From: Balneolaceae bacterium
GTDB taxonomy: Bacteria; Bacteroidota; Rhodothermia; Balneolales; Balneolaceae
Reading direction: 5' to 3'
Length of the DNA: 10,503 nucleotides
Assembly (NCBI GenBank): GCA_007123985.1
Contig: SLGA01000072.1
Location: 1-10,503 of the forward strand
This document shows positions 1-7,133 of the stretch, piece after piece. The notes beneath the pieces were generated by a model. That model did not search any database, had not been told where the DNA came from, and was given only the letters and a program-made list of their open reading frames with translations. The position numbers were made by a program, and so were the translations under genes. Position 1 is the stretch's first letter. The number at the start of each line of letters is the position of its first letter.

Positions 1-798
1 AGATGAAATTTCTGCACTGTTAAAATGAATAATGTTCTCCTCGTTTATCTCTTCACTGAATCTTATCTCTCGTGGTACCGCATTCGAGCCGGTGCCGAGT
101 AGGTGAATGTTGAGAGTAAGATTGTCTCCTTCCTTAGGTAATTTTATAAGTAGTGAATAATCCTGCCCGTAGAGTACATTGCTCCCAAAATTCAATAAAG
201 TGGCGTTCAATTGATTTTCAGAGCGTTCAAAATCACTTAGCAGGTAAAATGCAGCGCTCTCAAATTCGCTGTAAACCGGGATAGTTACTCCTCTGCGGGT
301 GGATGATTGCTCCCTGACCGATCCAGCGCGGCTAAGCTGAAGTTCGTAGTGATACGATCCGCTATTCAAGGTTGAGCCCGCAAAGCCCTGTGTATAATCG
401 AACCGCGATTTGGTGTCTTCAAAACTGTCAACCCAAACGGTGTCTTGCCAGGTGTCCCGAAACACAGAAGGTGCCGATGTTGATCGCCTTGAGCTTGGCG
501 GAGGGCCCTGAAACACTTCCAGCCCCATTCTAACCGGAGCATAATATTCCGATTCAGGAGTTGGAGAGGGCATATCCGGCCTTTTTCGAAGAAAAGGGAT
601 AAAATCATAATCGAGCCGGAAGAAAACCGCAATTTGTGCTGTGCTGTCGCTTTCAGGAAGAACGATATGATCAATGTATGAAGAAGGCTGATCGGTTCTT
701 TGCAGGAGAGATTCATACGTGGTAACCCGGCGTTGTGCATCTGCATCAAAAACGGATAGAAATAAAAAAGCTGCCAGTAGGACTATAATTCTTCGCAT
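1..798 (-). CDS. Secreted protein, partial (N-terminal 266 residues; possibly GWxTD-family)
   Basis: An open frame starts at the ATG complementary to 796-798 and stays open for 266 codons to the window edge, so the C-terminus is missing. The protein begins with a clear signal peptide: basic RR at residues 2-3, a hydrophobic core at about 4-17, and an Ala-Asp-Ala cleavage site before Gln22. It therefore enters the periplasm or outer envelope; there is no lipobox. The mature part is polar and beta-rich, with a Pro/Ser-rich linker near residues 75-83 and a segment of the type W-x-D-T-V-W-V-x-S-F-E-D-T followed by a 'Gly-Ser-Tyr-x-Tyr-x-Leu' strand. This resembles the beta-sandwich part of GWxTD-domain proteins of Bacteroidota, but the diagnostic GWxTD motif would lie outside the window, so the family call is tentative. 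No Shine-Dalgarno is visible. The gene diverges from the carboxylase gene, with a 117-base shared upstream region. Confidence 0.8.
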   Translation of the reverse strand, partial: MRRIIVLLAAFLFLSVFDADAQRRVTTYESLLQRTDQPSSYIDHIVLPESDSTAQIAVFFRLDYDFIPFLRKRPDMPSPTPESEYYAPVRMGLEVFQGPPPSSRRSTSAPSVFRDTWQDTVWVDSFEDTKSRFDYTQGFAGSTLNSGSYHYELQLSRAGSVREQSSTRRGVTIPVYSEFESAAFYLLSDFERSENQLNATLLNFGSNVLYGQDYSLLIKLPKEGDNLTLNIHLLGTGSNAVPREIRFSEEINEENIIHFNSAEISS

Positions 799-915
799 GG
801 GGAATGTTTTCAATTCAGTGGTAATATAAGTTGCTGTAGGTACTTTATCTTTTGGAACGTGAGTGATACAATCAGTATTATCAAATCAAACAAATTAAAT
901 GAAAAGATTTTGATT
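799..915. promoter_or_regulatory. Divergent upstream region
   Basis: This 117-base AT-rich gap separates the leftward secreted-protein gene from the rightward carboxylase gene and must contain promoters for one or both. I see no perfect Bacteroidota -7 box (TAnnTTTG) on either strand. The closest are imperfect matches, such as TATCTTTT near 847 on the plus strand and the complement of CAAATTAA near 890 on the minus strand. No Shine-Dalgarno precedes either start codon. The call rests on gene geometry, not on a recognised motif. Confidence 0.35.
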
Positions 916-2526
916 ATGAAGGACAGTTGGTTAAATGATTTAATTGCTGAATTGAACCACGAAGAAGAGAACATAAAAAAGGGCGGGGGCGTTGCCCGAA
1001 TTGAAAAAGAACACAGCAAAGGAAAACTTACTGCCAGAGAGAGAATAACATTTTTGCTTGACGAGGGAACGGAATTTTATGAACTGGGCCTGTGGGCAGC
1101 CTTTGATATGTATAAAGAAGAGGGCGGATGCCCCGCAGCGGGCGTTTTGATTGGTACCGGTACTGTTTGCGGACGTACCTGTATGATTGTTGCCAACGAT
1201 GCTACCGTAAAGGCCGGTGCGTGGTTTCCAATGACAGCCAAAAAAAATCTCAGAGCTCAGGAGATTGCCATCGAAAACGAACTGCCGATCATTTATCTGG
1301 TTGATTCCGCAGGAGTTTACCTGCCGATGCAGGATGAGATTTTTCCGGATAAAGAGCATTTCGGCCGTATATTCAGGAATAATGCTGTTATGAGTGCCAA
1401 AGGGATCCCTCAGATTGCCGCTATAATGGGAAGCTGTGTAGCCGGCGGAGCGTATCTGCCTATCATGAGTGATGAGGCACTAATTGTTGACGGTACAGGA
1501 AGTGTGTTTTTAGCCGGCAGCTATCTGGTGAAAGCTGCAATTGGCGAAAATGTGGATAACGAAACTTTGGGCGGAGCTACCACACATACCGAAATAAGCG
1601 GTGTAACAGATTATAAAATGGCTGATGACACCGAATGCCTGCAAACCATTCGAAAACTAATTGACAAATACGGCCCGCGAAAGAGAGCGGAGTTTAACCG
1701 GTCGGAACCCGTTGAGCCGGAGCTTGAAATAGATGCCTTTCTCGATACACTACCGGATGACCGTAACAAGCCGTATGACGTAATGCCCTTAATTAAAAGC
1801 ATTACAGATGCGCACAGTTTCACCGAGTACAAAAAGGGCTATGGTCAGACGCTCATCACTGGATATGCCCGCATTGACGGCTGGAGTGTGGGTATTGTTG
1901 CCAACCAGCGCAAAATTGTAAAGAGTAAATCCGGTGAAATGCAGATTGGGGGTGTTATCTATTCTGATAGTGCCGATAAAGCCACACGATTTATTTTAAA
2001 TTGCAATCAGAAAAAAATTCCTCTCCTCTTTCTGCAGGATGTAACCGGATTTATGATTGGCAAGCGAAGCGAGCACGGAGGTATTATTAAAGATGGTGCA
2101 AAAATGGTAAATGCTGTCGCAAATTCAACTGTACCGAAAATTACAATTATTACGGGGAATAGCTATGGCGCCGGTAATTACGCGATGTGCGGCAAGGCCT
2201 ATGATCCGCGCTTCATATACGCCTGGCCTACAGCTCAAATTGCCGTAATGGGAGGAACACAGGCAGCAAAAGTGCTCACACAAATTCAGGTATCATCCCT
2301 TGAGAAAAAAGGCAAAAAACTGAGCAGCGAAGATAAAGAAACCATCTTGAATAAAATTAAATCCCGCTACGACCGGCAGACGGATGTGCGTTATGCTGCA
2401 GCCCGGTTATGGGTAGATGGAATTATCCATCCGAAGGAGACGAGAAAACGGATATCGAATGCGATTTTGTGTGCTGATCATAATCCTGTGATACCCGAAT
2501 TCAAAACCGGTGTAATTCAGGTATAA
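916..2526 (+). CDS. Acyl-CoA carboxylase, carboxyltransferase (beta) subunit, methylcrotonyl-CoA-carboxylase-like
   Basis: This is the biotin-dependent carboxyltransferase subunit. It moves CO2 from carboxybiotin to an acyl-CoA in the cytoplasm. Both crotonase-like halves are present in the 536 residues. The N-half has the KLTARERI motif (37-44), the segment DEIFPDKEHFGRIF, and MGSCVAGGAY (171-180), with the Gly177-Gly178 oxyanion hole. The C-half has the LLFLQDVTGFMIG strand and SYGAGNY (416-422), with the second oxyanion hole. The HFGRIF and MSAKGIPQIA segments are closer to 3-methylcrotonyl-CoA carboxylase (leucine breakdown) than to propionyl-CoA carboxylase, but the substrate is not proven. 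Its biotin carboxylase partner is not in the window. The frame can extend 19 codons upstream to a GTG at 859. I prefer the ATG at 916 because family homology begins there and neither site has a Shine-Dalgarno. The stop lies 3 bases before the next start, so the two genes are probably co-transcribed. Confidence 0.95.
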   Translation: MKDSWLNDLIAELNHEEENIKKGGGVARIEKEHSKGKLTARERITFLLDEGTEFYELGLWAAFDMYKEEGGCPAAGVLIGTGTVCGRTCMIVANDATVKAGAWFPMTAKKNLRAQEIAIENELPIIYLVDSAGVYLPMQDEIFPDKEHFGRIFRNNAVMSAKGIPQIAAIMGSCVAGGAYLPIMSDEALIVDGTGSVFLAGSYLVKAAIGENVDNETLGGATTHTEISGVTDYKMADDTECLQTIRKLIDKYGPRKRAEFNRSEPVEPELEIDAFLDTLPDDRNKPYDVMPLIKSITDAHSFTEYKKGYGQTLITGYARIDGWSVGIVANQRKIVKSKSGEMQIGGVIYSDSADKATRFILNCNQKKIPLLFLQDVTGFMIGKRSEHGGIIKDGAKMVNAVANSTVPKITIITGNSYGAGNYAMCGKAYDPRFIYAWPTAQIAVMGGTQAAKVLTQIQVSSLEKKGKKLSSEDKETILNKIKSRYDRQTDVRYAAARLWVDGIIHPKETRKRISNAILCADHNPVIPEFKTGVIQV

Positions 2527-2529
2527 TCA

Positions 2530-3177
2530 ATGCTGAAATTCATCACCATAGTAATACTGGTATGTAGCAGTCTGGTGATTTTACCCAGGGATGCATTCTC
2601 TCAGAATGAACCCGATCCGCGTGGTGCGTTTGTCCGGTCTCTGCTGGTTCCGGGCTGGGGCCATCACTACGTTAACCCGGATGACTGGAACCGCGGCAAA
2701 GCCCATCTTGGTGCTGAACTTGCCATGATTGCCGGCTATTTTGGGCTGAGGGCAAGAGCTTCAACCATTGAAGATCAATACCTTACACTGGCAAACCTTA
2801 GGGCAGGAGTGGATATTTCCGGCAGGGGTCGACCTTTTCAGCTTGCAATAGGTGATTTTAACAGCCTTCAGGAGTACAATGATTTTCAGCTGCGTAGCAG
2901 AAACTGGAACCGGTTAATTGCTGATGACCCGGAAAACCGGTGGTACTGGGTAAATGAGGAGGATAGAAACAGGTATAACGAACTTCGATCTGACCGGGAT
3001 CGAATAAGAAATCAACTCCCGGCTGTGATTGGTTTGATGGCCGTAAACAGGGTGATAAGTGCGGTTAGCGCTTTTAATCGAGCTCGTGCTTACCAAACTC
3101 CGGAGTTATCTTTTCTTCCTGTATTTGATCCGGTAGGGTCAACGGGAATTGTAGCTACTGTCCATTTTAGATTTTAG
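2530..3177 (+). CDS. DUF5683-like envelope protein with signal peptide
   Basis: This 215-residue protein of unknown function has an N-terminal signal peptide (hydrophobic stretch at about 4-18, likely cleaved after Ala-Phe-Ser at residue 24). The mature start contains S-L-L-V-P-G-W-G-H-H-Y (37-47), a version of the 'S-x-x-x-P-G-x-G-Q-x-Y' motif I associate with DUF5683-type proteins of Bacteroidota. An amphipathic or membrane-like segment (about 54-73) follows, then a charged middle rich in Arg, Asp and Asn (about 90-155). A second hydrophobic helix lies at about 160-180, and the C-terminus ends in alternating V-x-V-x-F-x-F, which suggests a terminal beta strand. That ending suggests an outer-membrane or periplasmic location, but the protein is too short to be a typical barrel. 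It begins 3 bases after the carboxylase stop, so the two genes likely share a transcript. I see no functional link between them beyond that. Confidence 0.85.
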   Translation: MLKFITIVILVCSSLVILPRDAFSQNEPDPRGAFVRSLLVPGWGHHYVNPDDWNRGKAHLGAELAMIAGYFGLRARASTIEDQYLTLANLRAGVDISGRGRPFQLAIGDFNSLQEYNDFQLRSRNWNRLIADDPENRWYWVNEEDRNRYNELRSDRDRIRNQLPAVIGLMAVNRVISAVSAFNRARAYQTPELSFLPVFDPVGSTGIVATVHFRF

Positions 3178-3311
3178 AAGATTATTATCGGATTTGCCGT
3201 TCACATTTATGCCATTGAACCGCTTTCACAATTTTACTCTCCTCAATCAAATTCAATCCCGAAGGTCTTCTTCAAATTCTCTATCTTTAGACAAATATTT
3301 TTATCGATTTT

Positions 3312-4391
3312 ATGGACATTGAAGAAAAACTGCGACAGGTAAAAGAGCGATACGAAGAGCTGAACCAGGCAATGGCCGATCCTGCAATTTTCGACCGGCC
3401 CGAAGAGTACAAGAATTTAACGATTGAACACACACAGCTGAAAGAGCTCGTTGAGGACTATAACGAGTGGCAATCGATCAAAAATCAACTCACGGGAAAC
3501 AGTGAGCTGATTGAGATAAATGAGGATGCCGAGATTACAGAAATGGCCAAAGAAGAGAATAAAGAGCTCAAACAGAGGCTTTCTGAACTGGAAGAAGAGA
3601 TCAAATTTAAACTGATTCCTAAAGATCCGGATGACTCAAAAAATTGCATTATTGAGATTAGAGCCGGAACAGGTGGTGATGAAGCCGCAATTTTTGCCGG
3701 TGATCTGTTTGATATGTACAGGCGTTTTGCCGATTCGCAAAACTGGTCTATGAGTATTCTATCAGTTGGAGACAGCGAAAAAGGTGGTTTTAAAGAGATT
3801 GTATTTGAACTTTCCGGCAGTGAAGTGTTCGGAAAAATGAAATATGAAAGTGGTGTGCACCGTGTGCAACGTGTGCCGGAAACCGAATCTCAGGGGCGGG
3901 TACATACATCAGCGGCTACGGTAGCCGTACTGCCCGAAGTTAACGATGATGTTGAGATAAACATCGATATGAAAGATGTTCGTGTGGATACTTTCCGATC
4001 GAGCGGAGCAGGCGGGCAGCATGTTAATAAGACCGATTCGGCCATTCGTCTTACGCATGAACCCAGTGGCGTAGTGGTTGAGTGCCAGCAGGAGCGATCG
4101 CAGCATCAAAACAAAGAGAAGGCGCTCATCATGCTTAAAACCAAACTGTACGATATGGAGATGGAAAAAATCCGCTCGGAACGGGCAGCAGATCGAAAAA
4201 GCCAAGTCTCAACCGGCGACAGAAGCGCAAAAATTCGAACCTACAATTTTCCGCAGGGCAGGTTCACAGACCACCGAATAAATTTAACATTGTACAATCT
4301 CGATGACATTTTGAAAGGAAATCTCGCGGATGTTATCAAATCTCTCAGGGTGGAAGACAATCTTGAAAAGTTGAATGCCATTATGAACTGA
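3312..4391 (+). CDS. prfA: Peptide chain release factor 1 (RF1)
   Basis: RF1 recognises UAA and UAG stop codons in the ribosomal A site and triggers hydrolysis of peptidyl-tRNA. The 359 residues match the usual RF1 length. An acidic, coiled-coil-rich N-terminal domain (about 1-100) is followed by the codon-recognition domain, with the 'PxT' tripeptide as Pro189-Glu190-Thr191 in RVPETESQGRVHTS. RF2 would have SPF in this place. The catalytic GGQ is Gly234-Gly235-Gln236 within SSGAGGQHVNKTDSAIR. The C-terminal domain ends normally. No Shine-Dalgarno precedes the ATG; the upstream bases are T-rich, as is usual in Bacteroidota. A 134-base gap separates it from the gene upstream, so it may have its own promoter; a weak -7-like TATCTTTA lies near 3285. 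The methyltransferase gene prmC, often next to prfA, is absent here. Pyrophosphatase follows after 53 bases. Confidence 0.98.
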   Translation: MDIEEKLRQVKERYEELNQAMADPAIFDRPEEYKNLTIEHTQLKELVEDYNEWQSIKNQLTGNSELIEINEDAEITEMAKEENKELKQRLSELEEEIKFKLIPKDPDDSKNCIIEIRAGTGGDEAAIFAGDLFDMYRRFADSQNWSMSILSVGDSEKGGFKEIVFELSGSEVFGKMKYESGVHRVQRVPETESQGRVHTSAATVAVLPEVNDDVEINIDMKDVRVDTFRSSGAGGQHVNKTDSAIRLTHEPSGVVVECQQERSQHQNKEKALIMLKTKLYDMEMEKIRSERAADRKSQVSTGDRSAKIRTYNFPQGRFTDHRINLTLYNLDDILKGNLADVIKSLRVEDNLEKLNAIMN

Positions 4392-4444
4392 TAGCACAAA
4401 TAAAAAAACTTATTAGTTAAAACGAATAACAGAAAAAAAGATCA

Positions 4445-5059
4445 ATGAACTTTCCCAATCCTTTTTACCGATGGCGCCCTCACCCATGGCACGGCTTAGA
4501 TGTAGGCCCAAATCCTCCCTCTGTTGTTAACGCTTTTATTGAGGTAACCTCATTCGATGCGATTAAATATGAGGTGGATAAGTTAACCGGTTATATGCGG
4601 GTAGACAGGCCTCAGCGAAGTTCTTCAATGCCTCCGTCACTCTACGGATTTATACCCCGAACCTACTGTGGCGACAGAATAGGTTCTCTTTCCAGCCATA
4701 CAGACCAGGGTGATGGCGATCCGCTTGATATTTGTGTATTGAGTGAGCGCCCTATTGACCGTTCTGAGGTGATCTTGAGTGCACGTGTAATCGGCGGCCT
4801 GCACATGATTGACCAGGGCGAAGCGGATGATAAAATAATCTCAGTGCTGAATAACGACCGTTATTATAAAGACATAACAGATATTTCCGAGCTTCCGGAT
4901 GTATTGATCGAGCGATTAAGGCACTATTTTGGTACATACAAACTGATACCCGGAAAAAAAGAGAACGATGTATTTGTAGACAGGGTCTATGGGCGTGAAG
5001 AAGCTGAGAAAGTAGTAGTAGCCGCGGTAGAAGATTACAAAGATATGTTTGGTGAATAA
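4445..5059 (+). CDS. ppa: Inorganic pyrophosphatase, family I (soluble)
   Basis: This cytoplasmic enzyme hydrolyses pyrophosphate to two phosphates, pulling biosynthetic reactions such as tRNA charging and nucleic acid synthesis forward. It is a family I enzyme of 204 residues. The metal-binding signature GDGDPLDICVL gives Asp90, Asp92 and Asp95. By alignment from memory with the E. coli enzyme, the other active-site residues are Glu33, Lys41, Arg55, Tyr67, Asp123, Asp128, Lys130, Tyr165 and Lys166, so the site appears complete. It is about 30 residues longer than E. coli Ppa. The N-terminus carries a HPWHG motif (13-17), and an insert lies between Tyr74-Cys75-Gly76-Asp77 and the metal signature (about 78-89). 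These features match the subtype I recall from Chlamydiae and Bacteroidota. No Shine-Dalgarno is seen. It is 53 bases from prfA and may share its transcript. Confidence 0.96.
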   Translation: MNFPNPFYRWRPHPWHGLDVGPNPPSVVNAFIEVTSFDAIKYEVDKLTGYMRVDRPQRSSSMPPSLYGFIPRTYCGDRIGSLSSHTDQGDGDPLDICVLSERPIDRSEVILSARVIGGLHMIDQGEADDKIISVLNNDRYYKDITDISELPDVLIERLRHYFGTYKLIPGKKENDVFVDRVYGREEAEKVVVAAVEDYKDMFGE

Positions 5060-5070
5060 AGGGTTACGGA

Positions 5071-5102
5071 TTTGCTATGTATTCTGCACAAGGGAATATT
5101 TG
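5071..5102 (+). promoter_or_regulatory. Possible Bacteroidota-type promoter for queD-queE-SDR
   Basis: A TTTG at 5071-5074 is followed, after 20 bases, by AATATTTG at 5095-5102. The Bacteroidota vegetative promoter consensus is TTTG, about 19-21 bases, then TAnnTTTG. The -33 element and spacing fit, and the -7 element matches five of six defined positions. Transcription would begin near 5109, leaving a leader of about 70 bases before queD. Such motifs are short and AT-rich, so chance occurrence is likely enough to keep confidence low. Confidence 0.3.
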
Positions 5103-5180
5103 CATGAAAAGCCCCGGTTAAGCAGAATTTGAGAAAATACCGTATATTACTAAGCTAAATAAAAAACCACTTTTGCCTAC

Positions 5181-5570
5181 ATGCCAACCTGGACTCTACA
5201 TACAGAATTTAAATTTGATGCGGCTCATTTTATCGAAGGGTATGATGGGAAGTGCGGACGAATGCACGGACACACTTACAAAGTGCACATATCGGCTAAA
5301 TCGCACGAATTAAATCCTTCCAAATACCTGAAAACTCCTGATATGGTTTGTGATTTCAAAGAGCTGAAGTGGGCTGCTTCTGACGGGTTGAAAGGCGGGT
5401 TGGATCATACAGTTTTAAACGAAACGATTCCGGTTGCAACTACAGCAGAGCGAATTGCTGAATACATTCACAAGGAGACAAAATCCAGGATTCCGGGAAA
5501 TATTGAATTGAAAGTAACCGTTTGGGAAACGGAAACAAGCTGGGTAGAATACACCGATCGCGATGAATAA
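5181..5570 (+). CDS. queD: 6-carboxy-5,6,7,8-tetrahydropterin synthase (QueD)
   Basis: QueD converts dihydroneopterin triphosphate to 6-carboxytetrahydropterin, the first committed step to 7-deazaguanines (queuosine). The 129 residues have the whole 6-pyruvoyl-tetrahydropterin synthase fold signature. The zinc ligands are His16, His29 and His31 (the HGH pair at 29-31). The catalytic cysteine is Cys25 in C-G-R-M-H-G-H, a spacing typical of QueD rather than of eukaryotic PTPS. The Asp75-His76 pair lies in GGLDHTVLNE, and the pterin-anchoring glutamate is probably Glu116. No Shine-Dalgarno is seen. The last 8 bases overlap queE, the next enzyme but one in the pathway, which strongly supports the queuosine role. 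A pterin role of the PTPS type, given the neighbouring short-chain dehydrogenase, is the only alternative worth naming. Confidence 0.95.
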   Translation: MPTWTLHTEFKFDAAHFIEGYDGKCGRMHGHTYKVHISAKSHELNPSKYLKTPDMVCDFKELKWAASDGLKGGLDHTVLNETIPVATTAERIAEYIHKETKSRIPGNIELKVTVWETETSWVEYTDRDE

Positions 5571-6213
5571 TACCGGAGAAAAAAAAGTAGGCACTAAAGA
5601 AATTACCGGGATAACCGATAAACTCTACCCGCTGATGGAAGATTTTTATACCATTCAGGGAGAGGGAGCACACAGCGGTACGCCGGCTTACTTTATTCGC
5701 CTTGCAGGGTGTGATGTTCAGTGCTGGTGGTGCGATGTAAAAGACAGCTGGGATGACTCCAATCATCCAAAAATTAAATCATCTGAAATTGTAAAGCGTG
5801 CTAAAGAGAGCGGAGCCAGGTTAGCAGTAATAACAGGTGGTGAACCGCTGCTTCACAATCTTGAAACGCTTACCCTAATGCTGAAAAATGCAGGGATGCA
5901 GGTGCATATTGAAACCAGCGGCTCTTCCCCGATGAGCGGCAGCTTCGACTGGATTACTCTCTCTCCAAAACGATTTAAAAAACCACTCGATGAAATTTTC
6001 CCATACGTGGATGAACTGAAAGTGGTTGTTTTGAAAAACAAAGATCTCGAGTGGGCTGAAGAGAATGCCTCAAAATGCCCTGAAACCACCAAGCTGCTGC
6101 TCCAGCCGGAGTGGGATACCGCATCATCCGTTCCGTTAATTGTTGAGTATGTAAAGGCAAACCCTAAATGGGGTATAAGTCTGCAAACTCACAAGTTCAT
6201 GAATGTTCCTTAA
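5563..6213 (+). CDS. queE: 7-carboxy-7-deazaguanine synthase (QueE), radical SAM enzyme
   Basis: QueE is a radical S-adenosylmethionine enzyme that contracts 6-carboxytetrahydropterin to 7-carboxy-7-deazaguanine in the cytoplasm. The 216 residues hold the cluster motif C-x3-C-x2-C at Cys50, Cys54 and Cys57 (CDVQCWWCD), preceded by the FYTIQGEG segment (28-35) that marks QueE. The SAM-binding TGGEP is at 91-95. The C-terminus has the LQTHKF segment common to QueE proteins. The chosen ATG overlaps queD by 8 bases, implying translational coupling. An internal ATG (Met25, at 5635) would still leave every motif intact, so the true N-terminus is not certain. QueC, which would act next to make preQ0, is not encoded nearby. 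Confidence 0.96.
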   Translation: MNNTGEKKVGTKEITGITDKLYPLMEDFYTIQGEGAHSGTPAYFIRLAGCDVQCWWCDVKDSWDDSNHPKIKSSEIVKRAKESGARLAVITGGEPLLHNLETLTLMLKNAGMQVHIETSGSSPMSGSFDWITLSPKRFKKPLDEIFPYVDELKVVVLKNKDLEWAEENASKCPETTKLLLQPEWDTASSVPLIVEYVKANPKWGISLQTHKFMNVP

Positions 6214-6257
6214 GCTAAAGTGGTTCTGATCCCCAAAAGTTAACTATAAAGGATCCT

Positions 6258-6977
6258 ATGAATTATAAAGAATCATCTGTATTGATAACGGGAGCAAGCC
6301 AGGGAATCGGACGAAGTATCGCAATTACATTTGCAGCCAAAACCTTGAGGCCATTGCTTCTTCTTGCAAGAAATAGAGCCAATCTTGAAGAGACCAAAGA
6401 ACTCTGTGAAAAAGCCGGGGCACAGCATGTGGAAATTATCTCCTGTGACGCCGTCTCATCTGAAGAGGTGAACCGCATTGAACTTCCCGAAGGCTTTCCC
6501 AAGCCTGGAATTGTTATCAATAATGCAGGCAGTTATCTCTACAAACCACTCTCCACTACAACAAACCGTGAGTTTCAGCATCAGATTGATGTAAATATGT
6601 TTACGGCAGTGAATGTAGTGAATCGCTTTCTACCTGACATGCTTAATTTTGATCGCGCACTACTTGTGAACATCTGTTCAGTGGGATCATTACGCGGACT
6701 GGCAGATAGTGGTGCCTACTCAGCGGCTAAACATGCACTTCTTGGCTATACACGGTCTTTGCGGGAGGAATTGAAAAATACCAATGTTGCTGTAACAGCA
6801 GTCAATCTGGGGCAGACACATTCTACTTCCTGGGATGAGTCAGATATGAGTCCTGAGCGGCTGATTAACCCGTCTGACGTTGCAACAATAATCGTTACTC
6901 TCACCGAATTAACAGAAAGAACTGTTCTTGAAGAAATACTTATCCAGCCTCAGCACGGCAGAGTACCGGCTATGTAA
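6258..6977 (+). CDS. Short-chain dehydrogenase/reductase (classical SDR)
   Basis: This is an NAD(P)-dependent oxidoreductase of 239 residues with a Rossmann fold. The cofactor motif TGASQGIG is at 11-18, NNAG at 88-91 and the structural Asn at 113. The catalytic Ser141, Tyr154 and Lys158 appear in their usual spacing (Y-S-A-A-K). Arg38, just after the second beta strand, favours NADP(H). The substrate cannot be read from the sequence. The C-terminal part (about 188-235, containing a TS-W segment and EEILIQPQ) recalls sepiapterin-reductase-like SDRs of Bacteroidota, which is notable beside queD, a pterin enzyme. An acyl or ketone reductase role of the FabG type remains equally possible. The ATG has an AAAGGA at 6248-6253, only 4 bases away, a weak ribosome-binding site. 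A 44-base gap after queE suggests co-transcription, and a terminator overlaps the gene's end. Confidence 0.9.
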   Translation: MNYKESSVLITGASQGIGRSIAITFAAKTLRPLLLLARNRANLEETKELCEKAGAQHVEIISCDAVSSEEVNRIELPEGFPKPGIVINNAGSYLYKPLSTTTNREFQHQIDVNMFTAVNVVNRFLPDMLNFDRALLVNICSVGSLRGLADSGAYSAAKHALLGYTRSLREELKNTNVAVTAVNLGQTHSTSWDESDMSPERLINPSDVATIIVTLTELTERTVLEEILIQPQHGRVPAM

Positions 6978-6995
6978 CGATTGCTGATTTTTTTT
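6950..6995 (+). terminator. Probable intrinsic terminator of the queD-queE-SDR unit
   Basis: TCAGCA (6950-6955) can pair with TGCTGA (6982-6987), and eight T residues follow directly (6988-6995). The large loop may fold further through CGG (6956-6958) and CCG (6967-6969). The left arm lies inside the last codons of the SDR gene. The U-tract is convincing, but the 6-base stem with a long loop is weaker than a textbook terminator. Confidence 0.4.
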
Positions 6996-7028
6996 CCATC
7001 TCATGCCAGAGAGTTGTTGTTTCTGTAA

Positions 7029-7127
7029 ATGGATGAATGGCAATCTAAAGGAGAGATAAATTTGATGAAAAATTTGAGAAAAGATTTCACCGGGGCATCC
7101 ATATATTATAAAATTTTAATATATTGA
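7029..7127 (+). CDS. Tiny ORF of 32 codons (doubtful)
   Basis: An ATG directly after a TAA opens a 32-residue frame. It also has an internal in-frame ATG at 7065, giving 20 residues. The internal start is preceded by AAAGGAGAG (7047-7055), with 11 bases between GGAG and the ATG. That is the best Shine-Dalgarno-like sequence in the window, where the normal genes lack one. The peptide is basic, then aromatic and hydrophobic at its C-terminus (YYKILIY). I recognise no family. It could be a leader peptide, a relic of a lost gene, or chance. Confidence 0.2.
   Translation: MDEWQSKGEINLMKNLRKDFTGASIYYKILIY
7057..7064 (+). promoter_or_regulatory. Perfect -7 box match (TAAATTTG), no clear -33 box
   Basis: TAAATTTG matches all six defined positions of the Bacteroidota -7 element TAnnTTTG. 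A start near 7071 would make a transcript of about 180 bases ending at the 7221-7254 terminator. No TTTG is found at the expected distance upstream (around 7033-7036), so the promoter would be incomplete. It overlaps the spacer between the Shine-Dalgarno-like sequence and the ATG at 7065, so the two readings exclude each other. Confidence 0.25.
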
Positions 7128-7133
7128 AAACTG

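Noticed and set aside
366..749. 127-codon minus-strand frame at the left edge
   Set aside because: It overlaps, in another frame, the 266-codon open frame with a clean signal peptide. It has no domain and no sensible start context.
940..1359. 139-codon minus-strand frame inside the carboxylase gene
   Set aside because: It is antisense to strongly conserved carboxyltransferase sequence, so it is a shadow.
4391..4444. Terminator between prfA and ppa
   Set aside because: CTTATTAG and CGAATAAC pair only partly, and the T-run is on the minus strand, where no gene needs a terminator.
5103..5180. preQ1 riboswitch in the queD leader
   Set aside because: The leader has an AAAAAACC run near 5161-5167, recalling the A-rich tail of preQ1-I switches. 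I could not find the required preceding hairpin with its C-rich loop or the pairing partner.
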